Part shown: positions 10,514 through 19,966 of the stretch, piece by piece
How positions within the stretch are numbered: the stretch's first letter is position 1
Layout: every line of letters starts with the position of its first letter
Source: Mycobacteriales bacterium
GTDB lineage: Bacteria; Actinomycetota; Actinomycetes; Mycobacteriales; CADCTP01
Direction: 5' to 3'
Assembly: GCA_035995165.1 (NCBI GenBank)
Contig: DASYKU010000019.1
Location: 1 to 64,000 of the forward strand
DNA length: 64,000 nucleotides
Position numbers and translations under genes: made by a program
Notes under the pieces: generated by a model
What the model saw: the letters and a program-made list of their open reading frames with translations, nothing else
Told to the model about the DNA's origin: nothing
Database searches by the model: none

Positions 10514-11584
10514 ATGCGGGAGGCGCGGCCCTGGCGGGAGGCCTGGGAGGCCGCGGTCTACGGGCCGGGTGGGTTCTGGACCCGGTCGGCCCCCGCCGCC
10601 CACTTCCGTACATCCGTGCACGTCTCGGACCTGTACGCGGGCGCGATCGCCGAGCTGCTGGGCCGGGTGGACACCGCGCTCGGCCACCCCGATCGGCTCG
10701 ACCTGGTCGACGTCGGCGCCGGCGGGGGCGAGCTGCTGGCCGGCGTCGAAGCCCACCTCGACTCCGGCGTACGGCGGCGATTGCGCACGATCGCGGTGGA
10801 GGTCGGGCCGCTGCCGGCGCTGCGGGACGTGCGCCTGCTGCCCCCGGTGACCGGGTTGCTGGTCGCGAACGAGTGGCTGGACGACGTGCCGCTGGACGTG
10901 GTGGAGGTGGCGGAGGACGGGCCGCGGCTCGTCCTGGTCGACGCCGACGGCACCGAGTCCCTCGGTCCGCCCCCCGACCCCGCCGACCGGACCTGGCTCG
11001 ACCGCTGGTGGGCCCTGGGCGCCCCCGACCCGACCCGCCTCGGCGGCTCGGGCGGGCCGGGCGGGTTGGGCGGGGTCGGGGAGCGGGGGGAGGTGGGGCG
11101 GAGTCGGGACCGGGCCTGGGCCGCCGCGGTCGGGCGGATCGCCCGCGGCGTCGCGCTCGCGGTCGACTACGGGCACGAGGCGACCGGCCGTCCCCGGCAC
11201 GGCACGCTCACCGGCTACCGCGACGGGCTCCAGGTCCCGCCGGTGCCGGACGGCTCCTGCAACCTGACCGCGCACGTCGCGCTGGACTCCGCCGCCGCCG
11301 CAGGCCGTACGGCCGGGGCCGGCGACACCCGCCTCGACGACCAGCGCACCGCGCTGCTGGCCCTCGGCGTGGACCCGCGCCGGCCGCCGGTGAACCTCGC
11401 CCGCACGGACCCGGCCGCGTACGTCGAGGCGCTCCGCACCGCGGCCGAGGCCGGCGAGCTCACCGACCGGGCCGGCCTGGGCGCGTTCGGCTGGCTCGTC
11501 CAGGGCGTCGGCATCAAGGTCCCGTTCCCCCCGATCGCGAGCCGCGCCCGGGTCCGCCGCGCCCCCGCGCCGCCACCCCCCTAA
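10514..11584 (+). CDS. MidA/NDUFAF7-family SAM-dependent methyltransferase (DUF185)
   Basis: 356 residues from ATG 10514; ATG 10493 would add seven. The N-terminus WREAWEAAVYGPGGFW is the typical entry of this family, SVHVSDLYAGAIAELL leads into the SAM motif VDVGAGGGELLAGVE, and VANEWLDDVPLDVVE and ALAVDYGHE are the other landmarks. A Gly-rich insertion (GGSGGPGGLGGVGERGEVG) sits near residue 180. The mitochondrial relative NDUFAF7 methylates an arginine of the complex I subunit NDUFS2, the homologue of NuoD. A NuoD-like gene lies 2.2 kb downstream on the same strand, so that may be its substrate. Its stop overlaps the stop of the convergent ankyrin gene. Confidence 0.85.
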   Translation: MREARPWREAWEAAVYGPGGFWTRSAPAAHFRTSVHVSDLYAGAIAELLGRVDTALGHPDRLDLVDVGAGGGELLAGVEAHLDSGVRRRLRTIAVEVGPLPALRDVRLLPPVTGLLVANEWLDDVPLDVVEVAEDGPRLVLVDADGTESLGPPPDPADRTWLDRWWALGAPDPTRLGGSGGPGGLGGVGERGEVGRSRDRAWAAAVGRIARGVALAVDYGHEATGRPRHGTLTGYRDGLQVPPVPDGSCNLTAHVALDSAAAAGRTAGAGDTRLDDQRTALLALGVDPRRPPVNLARTDPAAYVEALRTAAEAGELTDRAGLGAFGWLVQGVGIKVPFPPIASRARVRRAPAPPPP

Positions 11585-13128
11585 CCCGCCGGGCCAGTCG
11601 CGGCCGACCCGCCCGCCGGGCCGCTCCCGGCCGACCCGACCGCCGGGCCAGTCCCGGCCGACCCGCCCGCCGGGCCGGTCGCGGCCGACCCGCCCGGCTC
11701 GGGCGAGTCGGGCGCCAGGGCGGGCTCGGCGGCGCGGAGGTAGGTGACGAGCTCGGGGTGGTGGGCGTGGACGGCCCAGTCGACCGGCCGCCCGCCGAAC
11801 CGGTCGTCCCGCGCGTCCAGGTCCGCGCCCAGCTCGACCAGCCGCCGCGCCAGCTCCAGCGACCCGGCCCAGGCCGCGGTGTGCAGCGCGGTCTGCCCGT
11901 CCGCCGGCGCGCTGACCGGGAACCCGAGCCGGACCGCGAGCCCGGGGTCGGCGCCGGCGTCGACCGCCTCCGCGACGAGCCCCGGTCGCGCCGCCAGCGC
12001 CGCCGGCAGCACCGCCGGGTCGACCCCGTCCTCGTCCCCGGCCAGGACGGCCGCGACCAGCGCGTCCACCGGCGACAGCGTGATCGGCGTCGCCCCCGCC
12101 GCGAGCAGCAGCGCGACGATCTCCCGGTGCCCGGCCGCCGCGGCCAGTGACAGCGCCCGGCCCTCGGGCGAGACCGCGTCCGGGTCGACCCCGTGCCCGA
12201 GCAGGAGCCGGACCCGCTCGGTGAACCCGTGCGCCGCGGCCCAGGTCAGCGGCCGGGCCAGCATCTCCGCGGGCGTCTCCAGCGCGCCGCCGAGCCGCTG
12301 CCGCCAGACCCCGGACGCCTCCCGGCCCAGCCCGTACTCGAACAGCAGCGGGAGGAAGTCGTCGTCGGGGACGAACATCCGGTTGTAGAGCGTCTGCCCG
12401 TCGTTGGGGTCGGCTCCGGCCGCGAGCAGCAGCCGGCCGAGCTCCAGCGATCGGGGGTGCCGCGGCTGCCGGCCCGGTCCCTGCTCGCCCTCGCCGAAGA
12501 CGCCGGTGAGCGCGGTGAACGGCGGCGTCAGCCCGTGCCAGGCGTACCCGGCGTCGGGGTCGGCGCCCGCGTCCAGCAGCAGCGTCGCGGCCCGCAGCGG
12601 ATCGGCCTGCGGCACCCGCGAGTACGTGAGGTAGAGCAGCGGCTCCCACCCGTACGGGCCGCCGGGCCGGGACGCGGCCCCCGGATCGGCGTCCAGGTGC
12701 GCGGCCAGCGCGACCGCGTCGCCCGCGGCCGCGGCCGCGAAGACCGACCCCTCGGCCAGCGCCGGCCGGAACGACACGACCGCCGCCGCCCACCGGTCCG
12801 GCCCGTCGTCGCCGGAGTAGACCAGGCAGGCCAGCCGGCAGTAGTCGTCGGCCGGGTCGGCCGAGGCCGGCGTCGCGTCCGGGTCGCGGCGGAACTCGGC
12901 CAGCCGCTCCAGCTGGGCCCGCGCCACCGGCCAGGACGCGAAGCCGCACTCGCGGGCCACGACGAGCTGCGCCGCCGACAGGGCGAAGGAGGGCCCCGGC
13001 TCGAACCGGTAGCGGGCGACCAGCGCGACCGCGTCCCGGTCACCTGTCCGGACGGATCGCTGCAGTCGCCGGGCGAGCCGGCGCAGGTGGGCGATGCTCG
13101 GATCGTCGGGCAGCCGAAGGGTGGGCAC
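11581..13128 (-). CDS. Ankyrin-repeat protein
   Basis: 515 residues. I start at GTG 13128 because AGGAG lies five bases before it; an in-frame GTG six codons upstream lacks a site. The N-terminal 60 residues (LRLPDDPSIAHLRRLARRLQ) resemble the helical lead-in of other actinobacterial ankyrin proteins. Ankyrin-type repeats follow from about 130 to 470: LLLDAGADPDAGYAWHG, LLLAAGADPNDGQTLY, LLGHGVDPDAVSPEGRA, LALHTAAW-like TALHTAAWAGSLELARR, LVELGADLDARDD. The last 45 residues are four imperfect copies of GGSAxTGPA. No enzyme domain and no signal peptide. The partner is unknown. The stop codon shares three bases with the convergent methyltransferase. Confidence 0.85.
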   Translation of the reverse strand: MPTLRLPDDPSIAHLRRLARRLQRSVRTGDRDAVALVARYRFEPGPSFALSAAQLVVARECGFASWPVARAQLERLAEFRRDPDATPASADPADDYCRLACLVYSGDDGPDRWAAAVVSFRPALAEGSVFAAAAAGDAVALAAHLDADPGAASRPGGPYGWEPLLYLTYSRVPQADPLRAATLLLDAGADPDAGYAWHGLTPPFTALTGVFGEGEQGPGRQPRHPRSLELGRLLLAAGADPNDGQTLYNRMFVPDDDFLPLLFEYGLGREASGVWRQRLGGALETPAEMLARPLTWAAAHGFTERVRLLLGHGVDPDAVSPEGRALSLAAAAGHREIVALLLAAGATPITLSPVDALVAAVLAGDEDGVDPAVLPAALAARPGLVAEAVDAGADPGLAVRLGFPVSAPADGQTALHTAAWAGSLELARRLVELGADLDARDDRFGGRPVDWAVHAHHPELVTYLRAAEPALAPDSPEPGGSAATGPAGGSAGTGPAVGSAGSGPAGGSAATGPAG

Positions 13129-13299
13129 GCGGACTCCTCTCGTCACCCGCCGTCCGCGAGGCCGGGCCGAAAGGAGGCGTACGGGCCGTGCTGAAAGCCG
13201 TGCTCAGGTGGGGTGAACCTGCCCGCGGACCGGTGGCGCCCTGCGCGCCCGGTCCGAAGATTAACGCGCTCCGAACGTGACTGCGCTACTTTCTCCGCC

Positions 13300-13632
13300 G
13301 TGCGTGAGCTGCAGCAGTACGTGGCGGAGACGGCGGACCGGCTCGGGTTGCATGCGACGCCGGCGACCCTGCTCCTCGACCTGCAGGCGCGGGTCGGGGC
13401 GCTGGCCGACGAGGTGGTCCGGGCGACCGAGCACGGGCGGCGCCCGTTCCGGCCGACCCAGGACTGGGAGGCGTTGCTCGGCGACGTGACGTTCGCGCTG
13501 ATCACGCTGGCCGACCAGACCGGGATCGACGCCGACCGGGCGGTCCGGGTCGCGGCCGACCGGATGTACCGGTCCGCGATGGCGCAGCAGCGCCAGCAGC
13601 CCGCCACAGAAGCCTGGCCCTTCTCCGGTTGA
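13300..13632 (+). CDS. MazG-like small protein
   Basis: 110 residues from GTG 13300. The all-alpha sequence VRELQQYVAETADRLGLH, VGALADEVVRATEHGRR, WEALLGDVTFALITLADQTGID resembles the MazG-like NTP pyrophosphohydrolase fold, where acidic residues (here E and D in ALADEV and LLGDV) coordinate magnesium. The classic EExxE set is incomplete, so activity is uncertain. There is no ribosome site; TACTTT ends seven bases before the GTG, so the mRNA may be leaderless. It precedes the NuoD-like gene on the same strand. Confidence 0.7.
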   Translation: MRELQQYVAETADRLGLHATPATLLLDLQARVGALADEVVRATEHGRRPFRPTQDWEALLGDVTFALITLADQTGIDADRAVRVAADRMYRSAMAQQRQQPATEAWPFSG

Positions 13633-13660
13633 CCCGCCCACCGCCCCGAGCCGGACCGCC

Positions 13661-13780
13661 CGGACCACGGCGTGAGCCGGCCGGTCGAGCCCACCCGGAC
13701 CACGGCGTGAGCCGAATCCCCGAGCCCACCCGGACCACGGCGTGAGCCGAACCCCCGAGCCCACCCGGACCACGGCGTGA
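13661..13780 (+). repeat. 35-bp tandem repeat, four copies, running into the nuoD-like start
   Basis: The core CGGACCACGGCGTGA recurs at 13661, 13696, 13731 and 13766, exactly 35 bases apart; the rest of the unit (about GCCGAAYCCCCGAGCCCACC) is well kept in the two central copies. Each copy holds a GTG at the same place (13672, 13707, 13742, 13777); the last is the start codon of the next gene. Because 35 is not a multiple of three, the copies fall in different frames. Confidence 0.9.
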
Positions 13781-14847
13781 CCCGGACCCTCGTCGTCGGG
13801 ACCGGAGCGGGGGCCGAGCACCTCGGGGCCGAGGTGGTCCTGCCGCTCGGCCCGGCGCACCCGTCCGCGCACGGCGTCCTGCAGGTCCGCCTCACCCTCG
13901 ACGGCGACACGATCGTCGCCGCCGAGCCGATCGTCGGCTTCATGCACCGCGGCGCGGAGAAGCTGTTCGAGGTCCGCGACTACCGGCAGATCACCGTGCT
14001 GGCCAACCGGCACGACTGGCTGTCGGCGTTCGGCAGCGAGCTGGGCGTCGTCGCCGCGGTCGAGCGGATGCTCGGCCTGGAGGTGCCGCCCCGGGCGGTC
14101 TGGCTACGGACCCTGCTGGCGGAGCTGAACCGCATACTCAGCCACCTGATGTTCCTGGGCGGACACGAGCAGCGGGAGATCGTGCAGACCGTCCTGGAGG
14201 AGGCGACCGGCGGCCGGATCCACTTCATGGCCAACCGGGTCGGCGGCCTGAAGGACGACGTCCCGGCCGGCTGGACCGACCGCGTCCGCCGGACCGTCGC
14301 CACCGTCCGCGCCGCCGTCCCCGAGATTCCCGAGGTCGCCCCCGGGATCGGCGTCCTCACCCGGGCCGACGCGCAGTCGTACGGGGTGAGCGGCCCGGTC
14401 GCCCGCGCCTCCGGCCTGGACGTCGACCTGCGCCGGGACGAGCCGTACCTGGCGTACGGGCAGCTGCCGGTCGCCGTGGTCACCCGGACGGCCGGCGACG
14501 CCCGGGCCCGGTACGAGTGCCTGCACGACCAGGTACACGCGTCCCTCGACCTGGCCGACGCCGTGCTGGACCGGCTGCCGGAGCTGACCGGCCCGGTGAA
14601 CGTCCGGCTGCCCAAGACGGTGAAGGCGCCCGAGGGCGCCGTCTACGAGTGGACCGAGAACCCGCTGGGGATCAACGGCTACTACCTGGTCTCGCGCGGC
14701 GAGCGGACGCCGTGGCGGCTCAAGCTGCGCTCGGCGTCGTTCAACAACGTCCAGGCGCTGAAGACGCTGCTGCCCGGGACGAAGGTCGAGGACCTGGTCA
14801 CGGTCCTCGGCTCCCTCTTCTTCGTCGTCGGCGACATCGACCGGTAG
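13777..14847 (+). CDS. Orphan NuoD-like protein (49 kDa subunit paralogue of complex I)
   Basis: 356 residues, shorter than a standard NuoD of about 400-440 because the N-terminus is trimmed. The conserved quinone-site core is intact: [31 protein letters not shown] (His57, Arg58), [31 protein letters not shown], and the C-terminal [17 protein letters not shown]. No other nuo gene is nearby, so it is a stand-alone paralogue like the nuoD2 found in this neighbourhood in Streptomyces. Its role is unknown: it may replace NuoD in a variant complex or act alone. GTG 13777 lacks a ribosome site and lies in a tandem repeat, so the start is less sure than the gene. Confidence 0.88.
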   Translation: MTRTLVVGTGAGAEHLGAEVVLPLGPAHPSAHGVLQVRLTLDGDTIVAAEPIVGFMHRGAEKLFEVRDYRQITVLANRHDWLSAFGSELGVVAAVERMLGLEVPPRAVWLRTLLAELNRILSHLMFLGGHEQREIVQTVLEEATGGRIHFMANRVGGLKDDVPAGWTDRVRRTVATVRAAVPEIPEVAPGIGVLTRADAQSYGVSGPVARASGLDVDLRRDEPYLAYGQLPVAVVTRTAGDARARYECLHDQVHASLDLADAVLDRLPELTGPVNVRLPKTVKAPEGAVYEWTENPLGINGYYLVSRGERTPWRLKLRSASFNNVQALKTLLPGTKVEDLVTVLGSLFFVVGDIDR

Positions 14848-14863
14848 GGGCGACATCGACCGG
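14831..14863. repeat. 14-bp direct repeat across the nuoD-like stop codon
   Basis: GCGACATCGACCGG occurs at 14831-14844 and again at 14850-14863, a 19-base period. It repeats the last codons of the gene (GDIDR) just past the TAG. Confidence 0.8.
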
Positions 14864-14871
14864 CGCCGACC

Positions 14872-15483
14872 TTACCGCCGCGCGGTCAGCTCCTCCTGCG
14901 TACGCCGCATCGCGTGCTCGACCAGCGTGATCAGCGTCTGCTTGGTCGACTCCCGCGACCGGGCGTCGGTCTGGATGACCGGCGTCTTCCCGCCGACCGC
15001 CAGCGCCTCCCGCACGTCCTCGATCGAGTGCGTGAGGATCCCGTCGAACCGGTTGACCGCGACGATGAACGGCAGCCGCCGCGCCTCGAAGAAGTCGATC
15101 GCGGCGAAGCAGTCGGTCAGCCGGCGGGTGTCGACCAGTACGACCGCGCCGATGGCGCCGCGGACCAGGTCGTCCCACATGAACCAGAACCGGTGCTGTC
15201 CGGGCGTGCCGAACAGGTAGAGGATCAGGTCGCTGTCCAACGACACACGGCCGAAGTCCATGGCCACCGTGGTGGTGGTCTTGTTGGGCGTGTGCGAGAG
15301 GTCGTCGACCCCCGCGCTCGCCTCGGTCATGACGGCCTCGGTGGTGAGCGGCTCGATCTCGGAGACCGCGCCGACCAGCGTCGTCTTGCCGACGCCGAAC
15401 CCACCGGCGATGACGATCTTCGCCGAGGTCGTCGCCGCGCTGGAGTCCACGTAGGCGGTCTGCCTAGAGGTTTCGAAGTCCAT
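14872..15483 (-). CDS. cvnD: CvnD-type small GTPase of a conservon
   Basis: 203 residues. A Ras-like P-loop GTPase: G1 is GGFGVGKTTL near 27-36, G3 is FGTPGQHRF near 90-98 (the usual DxxG Asp is replaced by the FGTPGQ form typical of this family), G4 is NRFD near 143-146 in the NKxD position. It is the output GTPase of the conservon, which resembles a bacterial G-protein switch at the membrane. It overlaps the DUF742 gene by 20 bases. The MglA-like GTPases of this class are proposed to be driven by their roadblock partner. Confidence 0.95.
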   Translation of the reverse strand: MDFETSRQTAYVDSSAATTSAKIVIAGGFGVGKTTLVGAVSEIEPLTTEAVMTEASAGVDDLSHTPNKTTTTVAMDFGRVSLDSDLILYLFGTPGQHRFWFMWDDLVRGAIGAVVLVDTRRLTDCFAAIDFFEARRLPFIVAVNRFDGILTHSIEDVREALAVGGKTPVIQTDARSRESTKQTLITLVEHAMRRTQEELTARR

Positions 15484-15820
15484 TCAGCACCCTCTGCATC
15501 AACGCAAGATCAGGTCGGTCGGTCGTGGCCTGCGCCTGGTGCACGCGGACCAGGCCCTCCTGGGCCATGTCACCCACGATGACGCGGGCCACCCCGAGCG
15601 GCATCCGAAGATACGCGGCGATCTCCGCGACCGAGCGGGCGCGCCGGCACAGGTCGCAGATCTGCTGGCGCTCCGGCGCCGTCGACTCCGCGCTCCGGTC
15701 CCCCAGCCTGGTCGTGGAGACCAGCGCCTCGATGGCCAGCTCGTAGTCCGGCCGGGTCCGCCCACCGGTGACGGCGTACGGCCGTACCAGCGGACCCTGC
15801 TCGGGCTGGAAACTGCTCAC
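15464..15820 (-). CDS. cvnC: CvnC-type DUF742 protein
   Basis: 118 residues from GTG. A DUF742 domain covers most of it: LVRPYAVTGGRTRP at 11-24 is the family opening, and a winged-helix-like part follows (ICDLCRRARSVAEIAAYLRMPLGVARVIVGDMAQEGLV). In conservons this protein sits between the roadblock protein and the GTPase and is thought to bind one of them. Three conserved positions including the Cys pair CDLC are present. It overlaps cvnD. Confidence 0.94.
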   Translation of the reverse strand: MSSFQPEQGPLVRPYAVTGGRTRPDYELAIEALVSTTRLGDRSAESTAPERQQICDLCRRARSVAEIAAYLRMPLGVARVIVGDMAQEGLVRVHQAQATTDRPDLALMQRVLNGLRNL

Positions 15821-15850
15821 CCCGCGGCTGCTCTCTGGGAGGAGTGGACG

Positions 15851-16270
15851 TCATCGGGGCAGGACGGCCTGCAGCTCGTTGCGCACTGCCGGCGTGAGCA
15901 CGTCACCGGTGCGCTCCACGAGCAGCGCCATCTCGTAGCCGACCAGGCCGACGTCGCAGCTGGTGGCCGCGAGCACGGCCAGGCACGAGCCGTCGCTGAT
16001 CGACATGAGGAACAGGAAGCCCCGCTCCATCTCGATCACCGTCTGCACCACGTTGCCGGCCTCGAAGCACCGGGCGGCACCCTGGGTGAGGCTGGTCAGC
16101 CCGGAGGCCACCGCGGCGAGCTGGTCCGCGCGGTCACGCGGCAGTCCCTCCGAGGAGACCAGCAGCAGCCCGTCGGCGGAGACGACCACCGCGTGCGCCA
16201 CCCCCGGCACCCGGTCGACGAAGTTGGTGACGAGCCAGTTGAGGTTCTGGGCCGCGGGGCTCAACGACAT
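15851..16270 (-). CDS. cvnB: CvnB-type roadblock/LC7 protein
   Basis: 139 residues from ATG 16270. Roadblock/LC7 fold: [31 protein letters not shown] at the N-terminus, then [22 protein letters not shown] and [27 protein letters not shown]. This family regulates small GTPases as a GAP-like or scaffold partner, here CvnD. The start shares one base with the cvnA stop (TGATG). The much longer frame upstream is only a shifted reading of cvnA. Confidence 0.95.
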   Translation of the reverse strand: MSLSPAAQNLNWLVTNFVDRVPGVAHAVVVSADGLLLVSSEGLPRDRADQLAAVASGLTSLTQGAARCFEAGNVVQTVIEMERGFLFLMSISDGSCLAVLAATSCDVGLVGYEMALLVERTGDVLTPAVRNELQAVLPR

Positions 16271-19200
16271 CACGACTGCTCCTGGGATTGCTGGACGAGA
16301 ACTTCGGACGGGTCGCGCTCCCCGTTGTCGCCATTGTCCGCACGGTCGGCGTGCCGACCGCGTCGGACTCCCTGGTGGTAACTCGCCAGCCGGCTGCGCA
16401 CGGCCTCCGGTGACCGGTACGCCGGCCGCGCGGGCTCGGGCGGCGCGGCCTGCGGGCCGTCCGCCCCGCCGGGCATGAGGTGGGCCTGGGGCACCCGCAT
16501 GGGCAGCCCCGCCCGGGTGGTGCCGCCGCTGGTCGGCTGCAGCAGCCGCTCGGCGGCGCGCCAGCCCTCGTCGGCCGGCGAGGCCCATGCCTCGTCGGGC
16601 GCCGGGGACTGGGCCGGAACCGGCTGGGGCGTGGGGGGCGCCGCCGCAGCCGGAGGAGCACCTGCCGCCGCTGGAGCCGCGGGGGCCGGCGGGGCCGCGG
16701 GGGCGGCACCGGACTGCGTCCGGGGGGTGGCCGGCCGCTGCCGGAACCACTCGGACTGCAACTGCTCGAAGATCGGGGTGCGCTCCTCCGGCCCACCGGC
16801 GGTCGGCGTCCCGAAGGGTGTGCCCGGGCCGATCGCGGAGGCGGCCGAACCGAGGCCGATCGCGGGCTGCTCCGGCCGGGCCGGCGGGCCGCCGAGCGGC
16901 GGCACCGGCCGCGGCCCGGACCCGGAGTCCGGGGCACCGCGGGTCGGCAGCGGCGACCGCGCGGGCAGCTGCTGCTGCTCGGCCAGGCCGGCGCCGCTGC
17001 CCGGGGCGGGCGGCACGACGCCGTTGCCCAGGTGCCCACCGCCGTTGGAGTTCGCGTTCGGCGCCGGCGGCAGCACCGGCCGGCCGGTGGGGATGCCGTT
17101 GGCCGGGGCGCCGTTGACCGGCAGGTCGACGCCGCGCATGCCCTCGGCACCGCCGGCGCTGGCGCCGTCGCCACCGCTGGCCGAGGCCGGCGTACGCCGC
17201 GGCAGCGGCGAGGAGCCCGGGACCGGCTGCTGGTCGGGCGGACCGCCCGGCCGGCCGCCGAGGGACCGGCGCGGCAGGTCCGCGCCCGGGCCGGGGCCCA
17301 GCGGGCGCGGGCCCGGGCCGACCGGGCCACCGAAGGCGGGACCACCGGGGGCACCCGGCGGCAGCGAGAGCGCGCCGGGGTTGCGGCCGGGGCGGCCGTC
17401 GGCCGGGCTGCCGGTCATCAGCGGCGGCTGGCCGCCGTGGGCCTCGTCCGCCCGCGGATCGAACCGGTTGGCCAGCACGTCGATCGGGACTCGCACGAAC
17501 GCGCTGACGCCGCCGGTCTCGGACTGGCGCAGCCGGACGGTGATGCCGTGCCGGGTGGCCAGCCGGCCGACCACGTACAGGCCCATCATCCGGGAGACGG
17601 AGACGTCGAACTCCGGCGGGTTCGCGAGCCGCTCGTTGGAGTCCGAGATCTCGTGCGCGCTCATGCCGATGCCGCGGTCCTCGATCTCCACCATCGCGCC
17701 GCCGTCGGACAGCCGCTGGCTGTGCACCAGCACCTTCGACTCGGGCGAGGAGAAGACCGTCGCGTTCTCCAGCAGCTCGGCCACCAGGTGGACGAGGTGG
17801 TTGACCGCGTGGCCCATCACCTCGACGTCCGGGACGCCGGTCAGCTGGATGCGGTGGTACTGCTCGACCTCGGAGGTGGCCGCGCGCAGCACGTCCACCA
17901 GGGGGATCGGCCGGCCCCACCGGCGGCCCGCGTCCTCACCCGCGAGAACCAGCAGGTTCTCCGAGTTGCGGCGCATGCGGGTCGCGAGGTGGTCCAGCTT
18001 GAAGAGGTTGGCCAGCTGATCCGGGTCCTGCTCGCCGGTCTCCAGCTCGTCGATCAGCTTGAGCTGGCGCTCGACCAGACCCTGCGACCGGCGGGAGAGG
18101 TTGACGAACATGTCGTTGACGTTGCGGCGCAGACCGGCCTGCTCGGACGCCAGCCGGACCGCCTCGCGGTGGAGCTGGTCGAAGGTCGCCGCGACCTCGC
18201 CGATCTCGTCCCGCGTGTCGATGCCGATGGGTTCGACTTCTGCCGGTGCCGCCGGCGCGTCTGGTCGTTGCAGCCGGGCGATCGCGTCCGGCAGCCGGTG
18301 TTCGGCGACGTCACGGGCGCCGGCCTGCAGCCGCCGCAGCGGGACGATCATCGAGCGGGCGATCAGCAACGAGGTCAGGAACGCGATCACCAGGATCGCG
18401 GCGATCACGACGCCGGTGGTGATGGCCTGCCGCTGCGCGTCGGACCGCAGGTCGCGGGTGGTGCCGACGACGCCGTCCAACAGGCTCGTCTCGACCACGC
18501 GCATGGCCTGCAGGTACGTCGTGGCGGCCGAATACCACTGCTGCGCGTCCAGCGACAGCGTCTGGTCGTTCTGCTGCCGGCTGACGGTGTCCTCGAGCCG
18601 CTTGACCGCGAGCACGGCCTGGCCGTTGACCAGGGTGTCGTACTGGGTCAGCTGGTCGGGGGTGGCGTCGGCGCGGAACCGCTGCAGTGCCGCCAGCCGC
18701 TCGGCGATCGCGGAGGACAGCTCCTGCTGCTGGCCGAACTGGAACCGGCCCGGAGCCTGGGCCTGGTTGCCGCTCTTGTCGGTCTCGATGCCGCCGTTGG
18801 ACGCGACGCTGTAGAGCAGCGCCCGCTCCTGGGACAGCGTCTCCTTCAGGTCGCCGAGCGCGGTGAGGCCGGCGACCTGGCTGTTCAGGTCGGTGTTGGC
18901 GGTGCCCTGACCGATCTCACGGTTGATCTGCAGCAGCGAGTTGATCATCGCCGTGTACTTGCCGGTGAGCGCGCCCTCGGTGAGCAGCTGCTGGCGCAGC
19001 GACGACCGCAGCGAGGTCAGCCCGTCCAGCTGGGTCCGGGCGTCGTCGATCCGGGTCTGCGCCTGCGAGCCGACGTCACCCAGCGCCGCGTCCGCCGACC
19101 GGTACGCCGCCAGCGCGCTGTCCACGTTGCGCTGCTGGGACTGAAGCGCGATCAGCTCGCTCGCGATCGGGACCGGCACCGTCTTGGCGGGCGCGGTGTC

Positions 19201-19746
19201 GGTGGCCTGGTTCTCCGGAGCCGCGTTGAAGTCGGTCGCCTTCTTGATCGCGGCCGAGTTGTCGGGCAGCCGCCCCTCGGCCACCCAGCCGGCCGCGATG
19301 TCCCGCTCGGCCTGCAGCTCGTGCTCGAGCGCGCTGGCGTTCCGGCCGAACTCGGCCACCGCCGCACCGCGGCCGAACTCGCGGGCGCTGCCGATCTGGG
19401 CGCCCATGTTGATGCTGGCCAGCACGAGGAACGCGATGGCCGGCACCAGCAGCACGGCGGCGAGCTTGGAGCGCACCTTCCAGTGCCGCGGCGACAGGCC
19501 GGCCCGGGTCCGCCCCTGCTTGGGCGGGGTGGGCGCAACGGTGGCGCCGCCGGGGGCGTTCTCTCGGGGGGCCTCGGACGGGCGTTGCAGCGTCATCGTG
19601 CCGCCGCCGCCCGCTCCGGGCTGGCCGTCCTGCTCACCGCGCATGCGACCTGCTGCAGACGCGGAACCACCACCCTGGGGCGGCGGACTCGAGGCGGCCG
19701 AGTGCTCCGCGGGTAGTCTTTCCACCAGCTCTCGCGACCTTCCCAC
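16270..19746 (-). CDS. cvnA: CvnA-type membrane sensor histidine kinase with nitrate-sensing domain
   Basis: 1158 residues. After a Pro/Gly-rich cytoplasmic lead, TM1 ([21 protein letters not shown], near 95-115) opens a long extracellular helical region of the nitrate/nitrite-sensor type (about 120-440). TM2 ([19 protein letters not shown]) leads to HAMP, then a HATPase_c domain: N box [14 protein letters not shown] and G box DRGIGM, with [17 protein letters not shown] see no canonical phospho-acceptor H box. The last 340 residues are disordered, rich in Pro, Gly and Ala. It heads the conservon and is coupled to cvnB. GTG 19746 has no clear ribosome site; downstream starts are possible. Confidence 0.92.
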   Translation of the reverse strand: MGRSRELVERLPAEHSAASSPPPQGGGSASAAGRMRGEQDGQPGAGGGGTMTLQRPSEAPRENAPGGATVAPTPPKQGRTRAGLSPRHWKVRSKLAAVLLVPAIAFLVLASINMGAQIGSAREFGRGAAVAEFGRNASALEHELQAERDIAAGWVAEGRLPDNSAAIKKATDFNAAPENQATDTAPAKTVPVPIASELIALQSQQRNVDSALAAYRSADAALGDVGSQAQTRIDDARTQLDGLTSLRSSLRQQLLTEGALTGKYTAMINSLLQINREIGQGTANTDLNSQVAGLTALGDLKETLSQERALLYSVASNGGIETDKSGNQAQAPGRFQFGQQQELSSAIAERLAALQRFRADATPDQLTQYDTLVNGQAVLAVKRLEDTVSRQQNDQTLSLDAQQWYSAATTYLQAMRVVETSLLDGVVGTTRDLRSDAQRQAITTGVVIAAILVIAFLTSLLIARSMIVPLRRLQAGARDVAEHRLPDAIARLQRPDAPAAPAEVEPIGIDTRDEIGEVAATFDQLHREAVRLASEQAGLRRNVNDMFVNLSRRSQGLVERQLKLIDELETGEQDPDQLANLFKLDHLATRMRRNSENLLVLAGEDAGRRWGRPIPLVDVLRAATSEVEQYHRIQLTGVPDVEVMGHAVNHLVHLVAELLENATVFSSPESKVLVHSQRLSDGGAMVEIEDRGIGMSAHEISDSNERLANPPEFDVSVSRMMGLYVVGRLATRHGITVRLRQSETGGVSAFVRVPIDVLANRFDPRADEAHGGQPPLMTGSPADGRPGRNPGALSLPPGAPGGPAFGGPVGPGPRPLGPGPGADLPRRSLGGRPGGPPDQQPVPGSSPLPRRTPASASGGDGASAGGAEGMRGVDLPVNGAPANGIPTGRPVLPPAPNANSNGGGHLGNGVVPPAPGSGAGLAEQQQLPARSPLPTRGAPDSGSGPRPVPPLGGPPARPEQPAIGLGSAASAIGPGTPFGTPTAGGPEERTPIFEQLQSEWFRQRPATPRTQSGAAPAAPPAPAAPAAAGAPPAAAAPPTPQPVPAQSPAPDEAWASPADEGWRAAERLLQPTSGGTTRAGLPMRVPQAHLMPGGADGPQAAPPEPARPAYRSPEAVRSRLASYHQGVRRGRHADRADNGDNGERDPSEVLVQQSQEQS

Positions 19747-19966
19747 GTGCCGACGCGGTTTCCGAGTACTTCTCGGGCACTATAGGGCCACGGGCGACCC
19801 CGCCGTGAACGCTGTGACGCTAGTCAGCTCTCCGCGATCAGCCGGTCACATTGCGCTGCACTTGGCTCGGCGTCACCCGTGACGGGGTAGCCTGCGCGGG
19901 TCCCGGCATCCCCGGCTCCCCGGAGTCCGAGACCCTCCCCGCCCCCGCAGTTGAGGACCAGTCTCC

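Noticed and set aside
16480-19716. 1078-codon open frame on the plus strand over cvnA
   Set aside because: It is antisense to a clear histidine kinase. High-GC genes leave long stop-free shadow frames; its product is Arg/Gly-rich with no domain.
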